A stretch of DNA of 25,715 bases from Planctomycetota bacterium (GTDB lineage Bacteria; Planctomycetota; PUPC01; JACPCR01), in contig JASLXP010000984.1 of the NCBI GenBank assembly GCA_030740295.1, positions 1 through 25,715 of the forward strand, given 5' to 3'. Positions within the stretch are counted from its first letter, which is position 1. Every line of letters begins with the position of its first letter. The translations under genes and the position numbers were made by a program. Positions 5,754 through 13,320 of the stretch are shown here, piece by piece. A model generated the notes under the pieces. It saw nothing but the letters and a program-made list of their open reading frames with translations, was not told the DNA's origin and did no database searches.

Positions 5754-8582
5754 TCACGCATTAATAATCCCTTCCAAAGCTCCACGCAGCCTGTCGAGCT
5801 CGATCTCCAGCTTCTCGTATTGTTGGGGAGCAGTATCGAGGTTGTTGTTCTTGCCCATCATTTCCAGAGCGAGAGCTGACTCGAATGAGGCCACGGCGAA
5901 GAAGTTGCCAGAGCCTCCCTTCAACGTGTGGGCCGCGGTGCCGACTGCGGGCGCGTCGCCATCTGCAATGGCGGTCTTCAGTTGCTGAAGGATTTGAGGA
6001 GACTCTTCATAGAATGCATCCAGGAGCTCCTGCAAGAGCTCAAGATCGCCATCGTATTCCTCGAGCAAGCCCGCCTCGTCGAGGATTTCCAGAGCTTCTT
6101 CCGGTTCTGGAGATTCAGTCTCATTAACCACCTCCTTAGATGGCTCTTCCACGTTCTCCGGCATCTTGATGAGCCTGGAGAGTGCTTCATACAGTGCCTT
6201 TCTGCGGATTGGCTTTGAGATGTAGTCGTCCATTCCGGCGCCGATGCAGCGTTCCCGGTCACCTTTCATGGCGTGGGCGGTCATGGCTACGATGGGAATG
6301 TGTTTTCCGGTTTCTTTCTCCCGATTTCGAATGGCGGCTGTGGCTTCGAAGCCATCCATTTCCGGCATCTGAATATCCATCAGGATGACGTCAAAATCTC
6401 TTTCGCCCGATAAATCGAGCGCCTCTCTGCCGTTGTCGGCGACAGTGACTTTATGGTCGTGTCGCTGCAGGAGTTTGATGGCGAGCATCTGATTGGGGAG
6501 ATGGTCTTCAGCGAGAAGAATATCGAGGGCCTCTTGTGCTCTGAATTTATCAGCGTCAACCTCAGCCTGGCCCGCGGCCAATTGCCTGTCTGTAAACGCG
6601 AACAGAATGGCATCCAGCAAAGTGGACTGTTTTATCGGCTTTGTCAGGTAGGCCCCCGCACCGAATTCTCTTGCCATTGTTGCCCCTTCCGAAGTGCGGG
6701 CAGAGGTCAGCATCATGACTTTGGTGTCTTTGATCTCCTCCTGGCCGCGAATCCATTCCAAAAACTGGAATCCATCCATCTTCGGCATATAGACGTCGGA
6801 GAGCACCAGTTGGAAAGGCCGTTTCTCCGAGATGGCAAGCTGGAGCGCTGCCATGCCTGCCTGAGCGCTGTCAACAACAACCGGGCTCATGTCCCACTGT
6901 GTCAGCAATTCCTCCTGAATGAAGCGGTTGGTGGAGTTGTCATCGACAACCAGAACTCTCATGTTGGTCAGGTCACTCAGTTCCGAGGGCTCGACCTTTT
7001 CGATATCACTCAATTTCAGTTTGAGGTTAAAGAAAAAGGTGGTGCCTTTCCCTTCCTCACTTTCCAGCCTGAGCTTGCCGCTCATCAAATCGACGAGCTG
7101 GGAAGAGATGGCCAACCCCAAACCGGTGCCTCCATATTCCCTGGTGGTGGAGACGTCGGCTTGTTCGAACGCGTGGAAGATCGCCTCCTGCCGATCCTCA
7201 GGGATACCGATACCAGTATCCGCTACTGAGAATCTGAGATTTACCCAGCCGCCATTTTTCGATTCCAGCGAAACGCGGGTGACGATTTCGCCCTTTTCGG
7301 TGAACTTGATCGCATTGCTGATCAGATTTACCAGGATCTGGCGAAGCCGCCCCGGGTCACCGAGCACGCCGTCCGGAACATCCGGCTTGACGTGGCAGGC
7401 CAGCTCCAGGCCTTTGTCGTGTGCGCGCAGGGCAAGAGTGTGGGTGGTGTCCGCGATGGTATCTCGCAGATTGAAAGGGATGTCTTCCAGGTCAAGCTTT
7501 CCGGCCTCGATTTTTGAGAAATCGAGGATGTCATTGATGATGGACAACAATGCTTCCTGAGAGCTCTGCACGGTGTCGAGATACTGCCTCTGCTCAGGGC
7601 TCATCTTGGTATCGAGCGCGAGCTCGGTCATACCGATGATGGCATTCATTGGAGTTCGGATCTCGTGGCTCATATTGGCAAGGAACAGCCCGCGGGCCTC
7701 GTTGGCGGATTCGGCGAGTTTTTTGGCAGCGTCCAGTTCGATACACGAAAGTTGAGGCGCGAATGGACACCTGGCTGGCTGAGTGCGCTCTTTCACCCTG
7801 TTCTCCAGGGTGTGGCTGTAGTCTTCGAGCCGGGCATACGAGACCTTGAGCTGGCTGGTCATGTCTTTGAATGTTCGAGACAGCAGCCCCAGCTCATCAG
7901 TGGAGTCCACCGTAATATCGGATGCCGCGTCAAAATCACCGCTGGAGAGCCTGTAGGCCGATTTGGTCAGGCTGCTCAGCGGGCGCGAAATGGTATTGGA
8001 AATCCAGAGAACGACGGTGACGCCGATGAGGACGAACAGGAGAGATGTGAGAAGGGTCTTGGAGATCATGTTCCTGACCTGCCTGGCGATCTCTCTTTCT
8101 GATTTAACGATCTCTTCTCTGAGCACCTCGAGCGAAAAGCCCAGCCGCAGGGTCCCCCATTGCTCAGCGCCCACCTGGATGGGCGTGATCATCTCCAGAA
8201 TATCTTTGCCTTCTGCTTTGATTTCGTTCGTCGCCGGCTTACTCTGCCCGGCTGCAAATTCCGCTTCCGGACCTTCGACGGTTTCCTGCTCCAGGTCTGA
8301 ATTCAGGGTGTGTACGAAGGCTGTCCGGTCGCTGTCCATCAAGATGGCATAGCTGAGTTCACGGTCATCCGTGACGGCCTTGTTGAGGACTTCATTCAAG
8401 TTCGAAAAATTAAAGCTCGCGATATCGTTTTCGGTCTGTTTGGCGAGATTCTGAGAGAGTGTTTTGCCGCGCTGAACGAGGACCTCTCGCATCAGGGCCA
8501 ATCGCTTATCCAGTTCCTCACGAAGAACTGTTTTCTGTCCCGAAATCTGCACCCACGTACAGGATGGTGAGCAGGCCGACAA
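5754..8582 (-). CDS. Hybrid sensor histidine kinase (sensor-TM-HAMP-HisKA-HATPase-REC-REC-HPt), main part of a frameshifted gene
   Basis: Numbering is from the first codon of this open frame. Homology starts near residue 11; the first 10 residues are the out-of-frame reading of a membrane helix encoded upstream. A periplasmic sensor region of about 165 residues comes first, then TM2 ([18 protein letters not shown], 177-195), HAMP (196-248) and HisKA with the phospho-acceptor His in [11 protein letters not shown] (about 306). The HATPase has [11 protein letters not shown] and [10 protein letters not shown]. Two receivers follow ([24 protein letters not shown] and [24 protein letters not shown]), then a C-terminal HPt with [11 protein letters not shown]. 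This is a full BarA/TorS-like phosphorelay in one chain. The first transmembrane helix is encoded in the overlapping upstream ORF; removing one G restores one reading frame. The natural output partner is probably the REC-PP2C gene downstream. The stretch between HAMP and HisKA (268-280) is abnormal, rich in Pro and Cys where homologues have coiled coil. Confidence 0.93.
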   Translation of the reverse strand: MSACSPSCTWVQISGQKTVLREELDKRLALMREVLVQRGKTLSQNLAKQTENDIASFNFSNLNEVLNKAVTDDRELSYAILMDSDRTAFVHTLNSDLEQETVEGPEAEFAAGQSKPATNEIKAEGKDILEMITPIQVGAEQWGTLRLGFSLEVLREEIVKSEREIARQVRNMISKTLLTSLLFVLIGVTVVLWISNTISRPLSSLTKSAYRLSSGDFDAASDITVDSTDELGLLSRTFKDMTSQLKVSYARLEDYSHTLENRVKERTQPARCPFAPQLSCIELDAAKKLAESANEARGLFLANMSHEIRTPMNAIIGMTELALDTKMSPEQRQYLDTVQSSQEALLSIINDILDFSKIEAGKLDLEDIPFNLRDTIADTTHTLALRAHDKGLELACHVKPDVPDGVLGDPGRLRQILVNLISNAIKFTEKGEIVTRVSLESKNGGWVNLRFSVADTGIGIPEDRQEAIFHAFEQADVSTTREYGGTGLGLAISSQLVDLMSGKLRLESEEGKGTTFFFNLKLKLSDIEKVEPSELSDLTNMRVLVVDDNSTNRFIQEELLTQWDMSPVVVDSAQAGMAALQLAISEKRPFQLVLSDVYMPKMDGFQFLEWIRGQEEIKDTKVMMLTSARTSEGATMAREFGAGAYLTKPIKQSTLLDAILFAFTDRQLAAGQAEVDADKFRAQEALDILLAEDHLPNQMLAIKLLQRHDHKVTVADNGREALDLSGERDFDVILMDIQMPEMDGFEATAAIRNREKETGKHIPIVAMTAHAMKGDRERCIGAGMDDYISKPIRRKALYEALSRLIKMPENVEEPSKEVVNETESPEPEEALEILDEAGLLEEYDGDLELLQELLDAFYEESPQILQQLKTAIADGDAPAVGTAAHTLKGGSGNFFAVASFESALALEMMGKNNNLDTAPQQYEKLEIELDRLRGALEGIINA
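7743..7781 (-). other. Anomalous linker between HAMP and HisKA
   Basis: The encoded residues [13 protein letters not shown] lie between NRVKERT and [18 protein letters not shown]. In related kinases this is an uninterrupted signalling coiled coil. Three prolines and two cysteines would break the helix. None of the three frames gives an obvious helical replacement, so a simple pair of compensating frameshifts is not evident. Confidence 0.4.
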
Positions 8583-9042
8583 TCAGGCCGATTAATGTGA
8601 CGAGAAGCTTCCAACGGATGCTCCGCTTGATTTCGAAACCCTGAAGCTCTGCGACCTGCCGCGTGACGCCTGAATCCTTGGAATCAGAGATCAAAAGGGC
8701 CTTCGCCAAGCCATCAGGAGAAAGATTGTCTGTATGGATGAAATCTTTTGCCCCGGCCACGATGGCCTGGCGAGCGAGCTCATCTTCTGCTGTAAGCACA
8801 ACAATTGGAACGCCGTATCTTTTCAGCCGCTCAATGACCTCGAGCCCGGATGCGTCAGGCAGTTCCAGATCCGTGATGATGATGTCGTAAGGCTCGTCTC
8901 CAAGTTTGCCTAGCGCGTCCTGCATTGAGGACGCATCCTTCACACTGAATTCGCGCCCCTCAATTTGGCTAAGGCATGTTTTGAGCCTTTCCCGCTCCTG
9001 CAGGCTGTCTTCGACGAGGAGGATGCTGGTTTTATCTTGCAT
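8518..9042 (-). CDS. Receiver domain plus first transmembrane helix (5' part of the frameshifted hybrid kinase gene)
   Basis: This 174-residue ORF has an N-terminal receiver domain: [10 protein letters not shown], phospho-acceptor in [13 protein letters not shown], and VVLTAED. The usual conserved Lys is replaced ([10 protein letters not shown], where 'K-P' or 'K-G' is expected), so it may be a pseudo-receiver. It continues into a hydrophobic helix [21 protein letters not shown] (143-163) and stops 11 codons later. The next ORF, in the +1 frame and overlapping by 65 bp, starts exactly where the periplasmic part should follow. Deleting one G of the GGG at 8552-8554 gives ...[19 protein letters not shown]... 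without a break and a kinase of about 1095 residues. The start is ATG 9042, 17 bp after the stop of the binding-protein gene, without a clear SD. As it stands the product would be a membrane-anchored receiver. Confidence 0.85.
   Translation of the reverse strand: MQDKTSILLVEDSLQERERLKTCLSQIEGREFSVKDASSMQDALGKLGDEPYDIIITDLELPDASGLEVIERLKRYGVPIVVLTAEDELARQAIVAGAKDFIHTDNLSPDGLAKALLISDSKDSGVTRQVAELQGFEIKRSIRWKLLVTLIGLIVGLLTILYVGADFGTENSSS
8551..8556 (-). other. Probable +1 frameshift site joining REC-TM and kinase frames
   Basis: The minus strand reads TAC GTG GGT GCA G here. With one G fewer it reads TAC GTG GTG CAG ATT (Y V V Q I), which links the transmembrane helix to the sensor domain. The bounds set by stops in the two frames are 8518 and about 8585. 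No slippery heptamer typical of programmed frameshifting is visible. Confidence 0.65.
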
Positions 9043-9059
9043 CTGGAAAAACTGCAGAC

Positions 9060-10043
9060 TTATTTGATCAACTGGTTTACGGAATCCAACGCATCTTCGT
9101 TGAGCTTCAGTTTGTATTTTTCAACGACCTTCATGTTCAGTGTGATTGCTGAACCGGCCGGGTCCTGGAACTTCTCCTCAATCTCTTCATCAGCCATCAC
9201 TTCATCGGCGAGGCCGGCGGCCTGCCGACCGATGGTCGGAATGTCGGGTGAAATCACCATGGCCGGTGAAAATTTATCGGTGACAAAAGCTGCGGAATAA
9301 GTGAATATCGGTTTTCTGCGGCTGTCCGCAATTCTGAAAATCGTCTCGATGGAGGCTGCGTCACCCAGAGCGACCGGGTCCGTAATCAGCCACAGTGCGT
9401 CGACCTTTGGCAGAATCTTGTCAAGAGCTTTGCCAACGTCTTTGGCACGTCGAACGGAGCGCGCCTCAATCTCGATACCCACGTCTTTGGCGCTGTCTTT
9501 TGCCTTGCTGAGCCATTGGCGGTTGTAGGTCTTACTGTAAATGACGCCGATGGTCTTAATCTCCGGGAAGAAGTACTTGAACATGGTCAGTTGCATCCCG
9601 GTGTTGAGCTCGTTGGCAACGCCGAAAGTCTGCTTGCCGAGCCTGAATCGCTGCCAGTTGATCGCAGATGAGACAACGACTTTGCGTGACTTGGTGGCAT
9701 CCTTAATCGTCAGATAAGCCTTACTGCCAATACAGTAGATCAGGCTTGGGTTGGTGGATCGAATGAGGCTCGTTGCACGCTCGGGTTTGGTGCTGGCCAA
9801 GTCTAATTCGGTAGTCCTGGCATCCACTGATTCTATGAATGCCTGCTGCACTGCCTTGTACTTTTGCACGTTCGCGTCAGAATTGATGATGAGGTATGAG
9901 TCTTCGGCGTTCAAGCTGGTGACAGCAGAGAAAAGCAGAGCGCTCACCACCAGGATCGATGGCAAACGACCATAGGACATGCTGCTGGCAAATCCTCGAT
10001 ACATGATGCCTGTTCCTGTGTTGGTACGCCTTCTGTTTCTCAT
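9060..10043 (-). CDS. ABC_sub_bind-family periplasmic substrate-binding protein (TrpX-like)
   Basis: This 327-residue exported protein has the type I periplasmic binding fold of the ABC_sub_bind family (related to TrpX/YtjP-like proteins): SYLIINSDANVQKYKAVQQA, ERATSLIRSTNPSLIYCIGS, FPEIKTIGVIYSKTYNRQWL, DALWLITDPVAL and the terminal AITLNMKVVEKYKLKLNEDAL. The N-terminus contains a signal peptide (SILVVSALLFSAVTSLNA, cut before EDS). The start ATG 10043 overlaps the upstream TGA as ATGA and is supported by AGGAGG 8 bp upstream; ATG 10004 or later is less well supported. The family normally delivers aromatic amino acids or similar small molecules to an ABC permease. Here no permease or ATPase is nearby and the next gene is a membrane hybrid kinase. 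I therefore infer a sensory role, presenting a ligand to the kinase's periplasmic domain. The ligand is unknown. Confidence 0.85.
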   Translation of the reverse strand: MRNRRRTNTGTGIMYRGFASSMSYGRLPSILVVSALLFSAVTSLNAEDSYLIINSDANVQKYKAVQQAFIESVDARTTELDLASTKPERATSLIRSTNPSLIYCIGSKAYLTIKDATKSRKVVVSSAINWQRFRLGKQTFGVANELNTGMQLTMFKYFFPEIKTIGVIYSKTYNRQWLSKAKDSAKDVGIEIEARSVRRAKDVGKALDKILPKVDALWLITDPVALGDAASIETIFRIADSRRKPIFTYSAAFVTDKFSPAMVISPDIPTIGRQAAGLADEVMADEEIEEKFQDPAGSAITLNMKVVEKYKLKLNEDALDSVNQLIK

Positions 10044-10906
10044 CTGTCCAGCCTCCTCTTCTCATCCTCAGTGAGAGTCTTCCAACCTTCGAGGCCGATC
10101 ATTTTGAGGCGTTTCCGCCCATCCGAATCCATGCCCATCATCAGGAGCACATCCAGAAGCTCTTCGGTGGACTTCGTAGCTCCTGCAGGAACAGCAATGA
10201 TGGGGAGCAACGTGCCTTCGCTGGCGGCCAGCGTCTTAAGCGAGCCATGTAGCTTCTTGTTGACCTTTGAGAGTTTGGTCACGCTCGCTTCGGTGGTGAT
10301 GGCCGCCTTTGCCATGCCGAAGCTCACTGCCATCAGCGCATCGATGTCTTTCGGAACAGTCAGGATTTTGAAAGAGTCGACGATGGCTCTGTTGTCCGCC
10401 CCAAGCATCTCAGCGAGTACTTGCTTCGTGTATTCCTTGGTGCCTGCGCTGGCGATCTTCTTCCCTTTCAAGGATGCAAGAGATGCAATCTTCTTCTTGC
10501 TCGAGAAAATTCTCCTCTGGGTAATCTGGTTTTTCAGGAGGCCCACTAAAGCCGGCGCCATCTCTACCTTTGGCTTCTTCCCCTCTGCCACCAGCTCCAT
10601 ATTCTCTCGTCTGAGCTTCTGATAGTGCCAGCTCGAAACAAGAAACACGCCATTCTTTTTATCGGCGATTTCCTTCTCAAAAGTCTTCAGGCCTTTAAAT
10701 GGTTGGAATTTTCCCTTATCGCCGAAATAAGTATCGAACTCTGTCTTAAGAGAACTGAAGTTGTTTATGTTCGTTTCAGGGCTGAAAAAATAGACGGTCG
10801 GGCTTTCCCCCATCACCTGCCCCATAGCTGCAAAAAGCACCATTACCGCCAGCATCGTGCTGGCAGTTTCAAGCTTTGAAACTTTCTTCCTGTGGAAAGT
10901 ACTCAT
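10040..10906 (-). CDS. PhnD-like periplasmic binding protein (phosphate/phosphonate-binding superfamily)
   Basis: This 288-residue protein starts at ATG 10906 with a signal peptide (TASTMLAVMVLFAAMGQVMG, cut before ESP). It shows the type II binding-protein pattern of the PhnD/SsuA-like group: PTVYFFSPETNINNFSSLKT near the start, SLKGKKIASAGTKEYTKQVLAEM in the middle, then MAVSFGMAKAAITTEASVTKL. The family binds phosphonates, phosphite or phosphate, but the 'Y-T-S-G-Y' pocket residues of true PhnD are not recognisable, so the ligand is open. It is the first gene of the minus-strand signalling operon and overlaps the next binding-protein gene by 4 bp (ATGA). That tight coupling means the two binding proteins are made together. 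There is no phn permease, ATPase or C-P lyase gene nearby. A promoter candidate lies 40 bp upstream. Confidence 0.8.
   Translation of the reverse strand: MSTFHRKKVSKLETASTMLAVMVLFAAMGQVMGESPTVYFFSPETNINNFSSLKTEFDTYFGDKGKFQPFKGLKTFEKEIADKKNGVFLVSSWHYQKLRRENMELVAEGKKPKVEMAPALVGLLKNQITQRRIFSSKKKIASLASLKGKKIASAGTKEYTKQVLAEMLGADNRAIVDSFKILTVPKDIDALMAVSFGMAKAAITTEASVTKLSKVNKKLHGSLKTLAASEGTLLPIIAVPAGATKSTEELLDVLLMMGMDSDGRKRLKMIGLEGWKTLTEDEKRRLDR
10052..10057 (-). promoter_or_regulatory. Strong Shine-Dalgarno (AGGAGG) for the ABC_sub_bind gene
   Basis: AGGAGG lies 8 bp before ATG 10043, inside the end of the PhnD-like gene. It fixes the start at the overlapping ATGA rather than at the later ATGs. 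Confidence 0.75.
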
Positions 10907-10945
10907 ACGCCGTTTCTTCGAATACCGCTTTGACAGGTGAAGCGC

Positions 10946-10974
10946 ATTCTATGCGTGCTGCTGAAGCGGCACAA
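10946..10974 (-). promoter_or_regulatory. Candidate sigma70-type promoter of the binding-protein/kinase operon
   Basis: On the minus strand TTGTGC (10969-10974) and TAGAAT (10946-10951) are separated by 17 bp. The -10 box is good (5/6) and the -35 is weak (3/6). It lies in the divergent region between this operon and lgt. Confidence 0.35.
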
Positions 10975-11102
10975 CAACGCCACCAGATGAAGTACGACGA
11001 GTCATTGAAGGAACGGAGCTACAGGCGGACCCAAAATCAGGAATGATAATGCGCCGATGAATATTCATCTGTCGCTCTCTTCACTCGCGCCTCTTTCCCT
11101 CC

Positions 11103-11909
11103 ATGCGGCCCGTCCTTTTTAACCTCTTCGGCATCCCGATTAATACCTACGGGACCATGCTGGCGATCGCCATGTTCGCCTGTTATTTCCTGGCTCGGAG
11201 GACATTCAGACAGGCGGGACTGAAGCTGAGCGATACGCAAATTATGGATATCTGCGTCCTGTCTGTTGTCAGTGGCGTTGTGGGCTCAAGGGTTCTCTAC
11301 GTCCTCCAGAACATCAACTCGTTCGAGAGCTTTTTTGACCTCTTTAAATTATGGGAAGGCGGCCTGTCGTTCCACGGTGGCCTGATGGGCGGAACGATAG
11401 CCATGGTCATCTACCTCAAAAAGAAACGAATTCCGGTTCTGAGGGCCGGCGACGCGATCATTCCGTGCGTCCTCATTGGCCTGTCCTGGGGGAGGATCGG
11501 TTGCTTTATGAATGGCTGCTGCTTCGGCAAGGTCACCGCTGTTCCCTGGGCCGTGCAATTTCCGCCAGACAGTCCGGCCTTCTACAAGCATCAGAATCTC
11601 AAGCTGCTCGCGACAGACGCAAGCAGCTCGCTGGCCGTTCACCCGGCTCAGTTTTATGCGACCGTGCTGGCAGTCCTGACTGTGTTGATTCTGTTATGGC
11701 TGCAAGGGAAAAAGAAGCCCGATGGAACGGTGCTCACCGCTTCTGCCCTGATCTACGGGATCGTGAGGTTTGTCCTCGAGTTCTTCCGTGATGATGATGT
11801 CACGGTGGCGGCAGGGCTGACGCAGTCGCAGTTCCTGAGTATGGGCATCTTTGCCGCCGGGGTGGTGCTGCTTGCCGTGCTTTCCAGGAAGACAGAAGCT
11901 AGCCCTTGA
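11103..11909 (+). CDS. lgt: Prolipoprotein diacylglyceryl transferase
   Basis: This 268-residue polytopic membrane protein transfers diacylglycerol from phosphatidylglycerol to the lipobox Cys of prolipoproteins at the inner membrane. Diagnostic features are FNLFGIPINTYGTMLAIA at the N-terminus, LWEGGLSFHGGLMGG with the essential His (about residue 91), the Lgt signature region GLSWGRIGCFMNGCCFGK, HPAQFY and the late RFVLEFFRDDD. The Cys-rich form of the signature (GCCFG in place of the enterobacterial 'N-F-I-N-G-E') is a common variant in other phyla. The length is normal. The start ATG 11103 gives the canonical N-terminus directly, although no SD is visible. The last 11 bp overlap the 3' end of the convergent fumarase gene. 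Confidence 0.96.
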   Translation: MRPVLFNLFGIPINTYGTMLAIAMFACYFLARRTFRQAGLKLSDTQIMDICVLSVVSGVVGSRVLYVLQNINSFESFFDLFKLWEGGLSFHGGLMGGTIAMVIYLKKKRIPVLRAGDAIIPCVLIGLSWGRIGCFMNGCCFGKVTAVPWAVQFPPDSPAFYKHQNLKLLATDASSSLAVHPAQFYATVLAVLTVLILLWLQGKKKPDGTVLTASALIYGIVRFVLEFFRDDDVTVAAGLTQSQFLSMGIFAAGVVLLAVLSRKTEASP

Positions 11910-12435
11910 TTCCCCCTTCAGTCAGATTGGCCGGATCGAGGATCTCATCGAGTCGGTCTTCTGAGAGGTCCGTTAACTCCAGGGCCACATCCTTCAGGCT
12001 GCGGCCCTCGGCGTACGCGGTCCTGGCTACTCTTGCTCCGAGTTCGTACCCGATGACGGGATTCAGGGCTGTCACCAGAATCGGATTCTTATCGACAAGA
12101 CTGGCGATGCGTTCACTGTTGACGGTGAAACCTGCGATGGCTTTGTCAGCAAGCGCACGTGACGCGTTGCCAATGAGGGTTTCGGACTGCAGGACGTTGT
12201 AAGCGATGACGGGAAGCATGACGTTGAGCTGGAAGTTGCCGTGCCCGCCCGCGATATTGACGGCGACGTCATTGCCCGTCACCTGGGCGCAGACCATCAT
12301 GACCGCCTCCGGAATGACCGGGTTGATCTTGCCTGGCATGATGCTCGAGCCCGGCTGGAGGGCAGGCAGCACTATCTCACAGAATCCGGCAATAGGACCG
12401 GAATTCATCCAGCGAAGATCGTTGGCGACCTTCAT
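11899..12435 (-). CDS. fumC: Class II fumarate hydratase, C-terminal part (downstream of in-frame TAG)
   Basis: This holds the C-terminal catalytic part of fumarase C: the superfamily signature PGSSIMPGKINPVIPE, then VTGNDVAVNIAGGHGNFQLNVMLPV, NPVIGYELGARVA and a normal C-terminus ending LDPANLTEGGIKG. Homology extends upstream of ATG 12435 without a break to the TAG at 12532-12534: the intervening codons read PFVSNPNFFESLSAADALVE, the usual sequence before KVANDLRWMNSGP. The ATG at 12435 is therefore just an internal Met. The gene ends in TAG at 11899-11901, exactly where fumarase homology ends, so TAG acts as a stop in this genome. Together with the upstream part it would make a 460-residue enzyme, close to E. 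coli FumC (467). The reaction is reversible hydration of fumarate to L-malate in the TCA cycle. Confidence 0.92.
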   Translation of the reverse strand: MKVANDLRWMNSGPIAGFCEIVLPALQPGSSIMPGKINPVIPEAVMMVCAQVTGNDVAVNIAGGHGNFQLNVMLPVIAYNVLQSETLIGNASRALADKAIAGFTVNSERIASLVDKNPILVTALNPVIGYELGARVARTAYAEGRSLKDVALELTDLSEDRLDEILDPANLTEGGIKG

Positions 12436-12531
12436 CAGGCTGGTGGCGACGGTCTTGAGCTGGCCGCTTAATTCAACCAGCGCATCTGCGGCCGAGAGTG
12501 ATTCGAAGAAGTTCGGATTCGATACGAACGG

Positions 12532-12534
12532 CTA
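12532..12534 (-). other. In-frame TAG inside fumarase
   Basis: The codons read GCG GAG CGC ACC GGG TAG CCG TTC GTA TCG AAT (AERTG-stop-PFVSN). Homologues have a variable residue (Leu, Gln, Lys or His) at this place in 'T-G-x-P-F'. The frame is intact on both sides. CAG, AAG or TTG could each become TAG by one substitution. Confidence 0.92.
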
Positions 12535-13281
12535 CCCGGTGCGCTCCGCAAGGATCGCTGCCACTCCGGCGCCGAAATCCGGATGAGCATTGATGCCCGT
12601 CCCCACGGCGGTGCCTCCAATCGCCAATTGCCGGACCCGTTCGAGCGCGGCCTCGACCCTCTCCTGCCCCTTGCTGACCTGGGCCGACCAGCCGCCGAGC
12701 TCCTGGCTCAGCCGGACCGGCATAGCATCCATGAGATGGGTTCGGCCGGTCGTAACGATCCCGTCAACTTCCTCTGCCTTTGTATCGAGCGTGGACTGCA
12801 AGTGCCCGAGTCCGGGCAGGAGGTTGTCTCTGGCCTCCAGGTATGCGCCGACATTCATCGCGGTCGGGATGACGTCGTTGGATGACTGGCTCATGTTGAC
12901 GTGATCGTTAGGGTGCACATCACTGCCAAGTGTGTCGGTCGCCAGAGAGGCGATCACTTCATTGGCGTTCATATTTGAACTCGTGCCCGAGCCTGTCTGA
13001 AAAATATCAACAGGAAACTGATCGTCGTGTTTGCCGTCCGCAACCGCCTTCGATGCTTGCTGGATGGCGGCGGACATCTCCTTTTCCATCAGGCCAAGAT
13101 CTTCATTGGCCTGGGCACAGGCAGCCTTAACGAGGCCGAGTGCCCGGAGGAAGCTGCGCGGGAATGCAATGCCGCTGATTGGAAAGTTATCGACCGCTCT
13201 CTGGGTCTGGGCCTTGTATAGAGCGTCTGCGGGTACCTGGACCTCGCCGAGCGAGTCTTTTTCGATTCTGTATTCGCTCAT
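12532..13281 (-). CDS. fumC: Class II fumarate hydratase, N-terminal part (upstream of in-frame TAG)
   Basis: The sequence begins MSEYRIEKDSLGEVQVPADALYKAQTQRA, the standard class II fumarase N-terminus. It continues with QTGSGTSSNMNANEVIA, HPNDHVNMSQSSNDVIPTAM and the active-site His region GRTHLMDAMPVRL, then stops at TAG after GVAAILAERTG (residue 249). ATG 13281 was chosen because it matches the family N-terminus; the longer frame would start at TTG 13287. The truncated product lacks the GSS signature loop and most of the tetramer core helices, so alone it should be inactive. No second fumarase gene is in the window. The neighbouring M2-like peptidase gene lies 39 bp upstream on the same strand. 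Confidence 0.93.
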   Translation of the reverse strand: MSEYRIEKDSLGEVQVPADALYKAQTQRAVDNFPISGIAFPRSFLRALGLVKAACAQANEDLGLMEKEMSAAIQQASKAVADGKHDDQFPVDIFQTGSGTSSNMNANEVIASLATDTLGSDVHPNDHVNMSQSSNDVIPTAMNVGAYLEARDNLLPGLGHLQSTLDTKAEEVDGIVTTGRTHLMDAMPVRLSQELGGWSAQVSKGQERVEAALERVRQLAIGGTAVGTGINAHPDFGAGVAAILAERTG

Positions 13282-13320
13282 GGGCAAAAGTTGTGGCAGG
13301 CAAAGAAATAAGAATACGAT

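Noticed and set aside
6453..7229. A 258-residue plus-strand open frame opposite the hybrid kinase.
   Set aside because: It is a shadow of the kinase; the minus strand encodes strongly conserved HATPase and receiver motifs here.
8518..8585. Programmed ribosomal frameshift between the receiver and kinase frames.
   Set aside because: No slippery heptamer or downstream hairpin is evident, and the required +1 shift lies at a plain GGG run. A one-base insertion or error is simpler.
5138..12534. TAG reassigned to a sense codon (for example Gln) because two genes contain in-frame TAG.
   Set aside because: TAG ends the fumarase, REC-HATPase and amidohydrolase genes exactly where homology or sensible protein ends. 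Reading through the fumarase TAG would add about 33 residues antisense to lgt.
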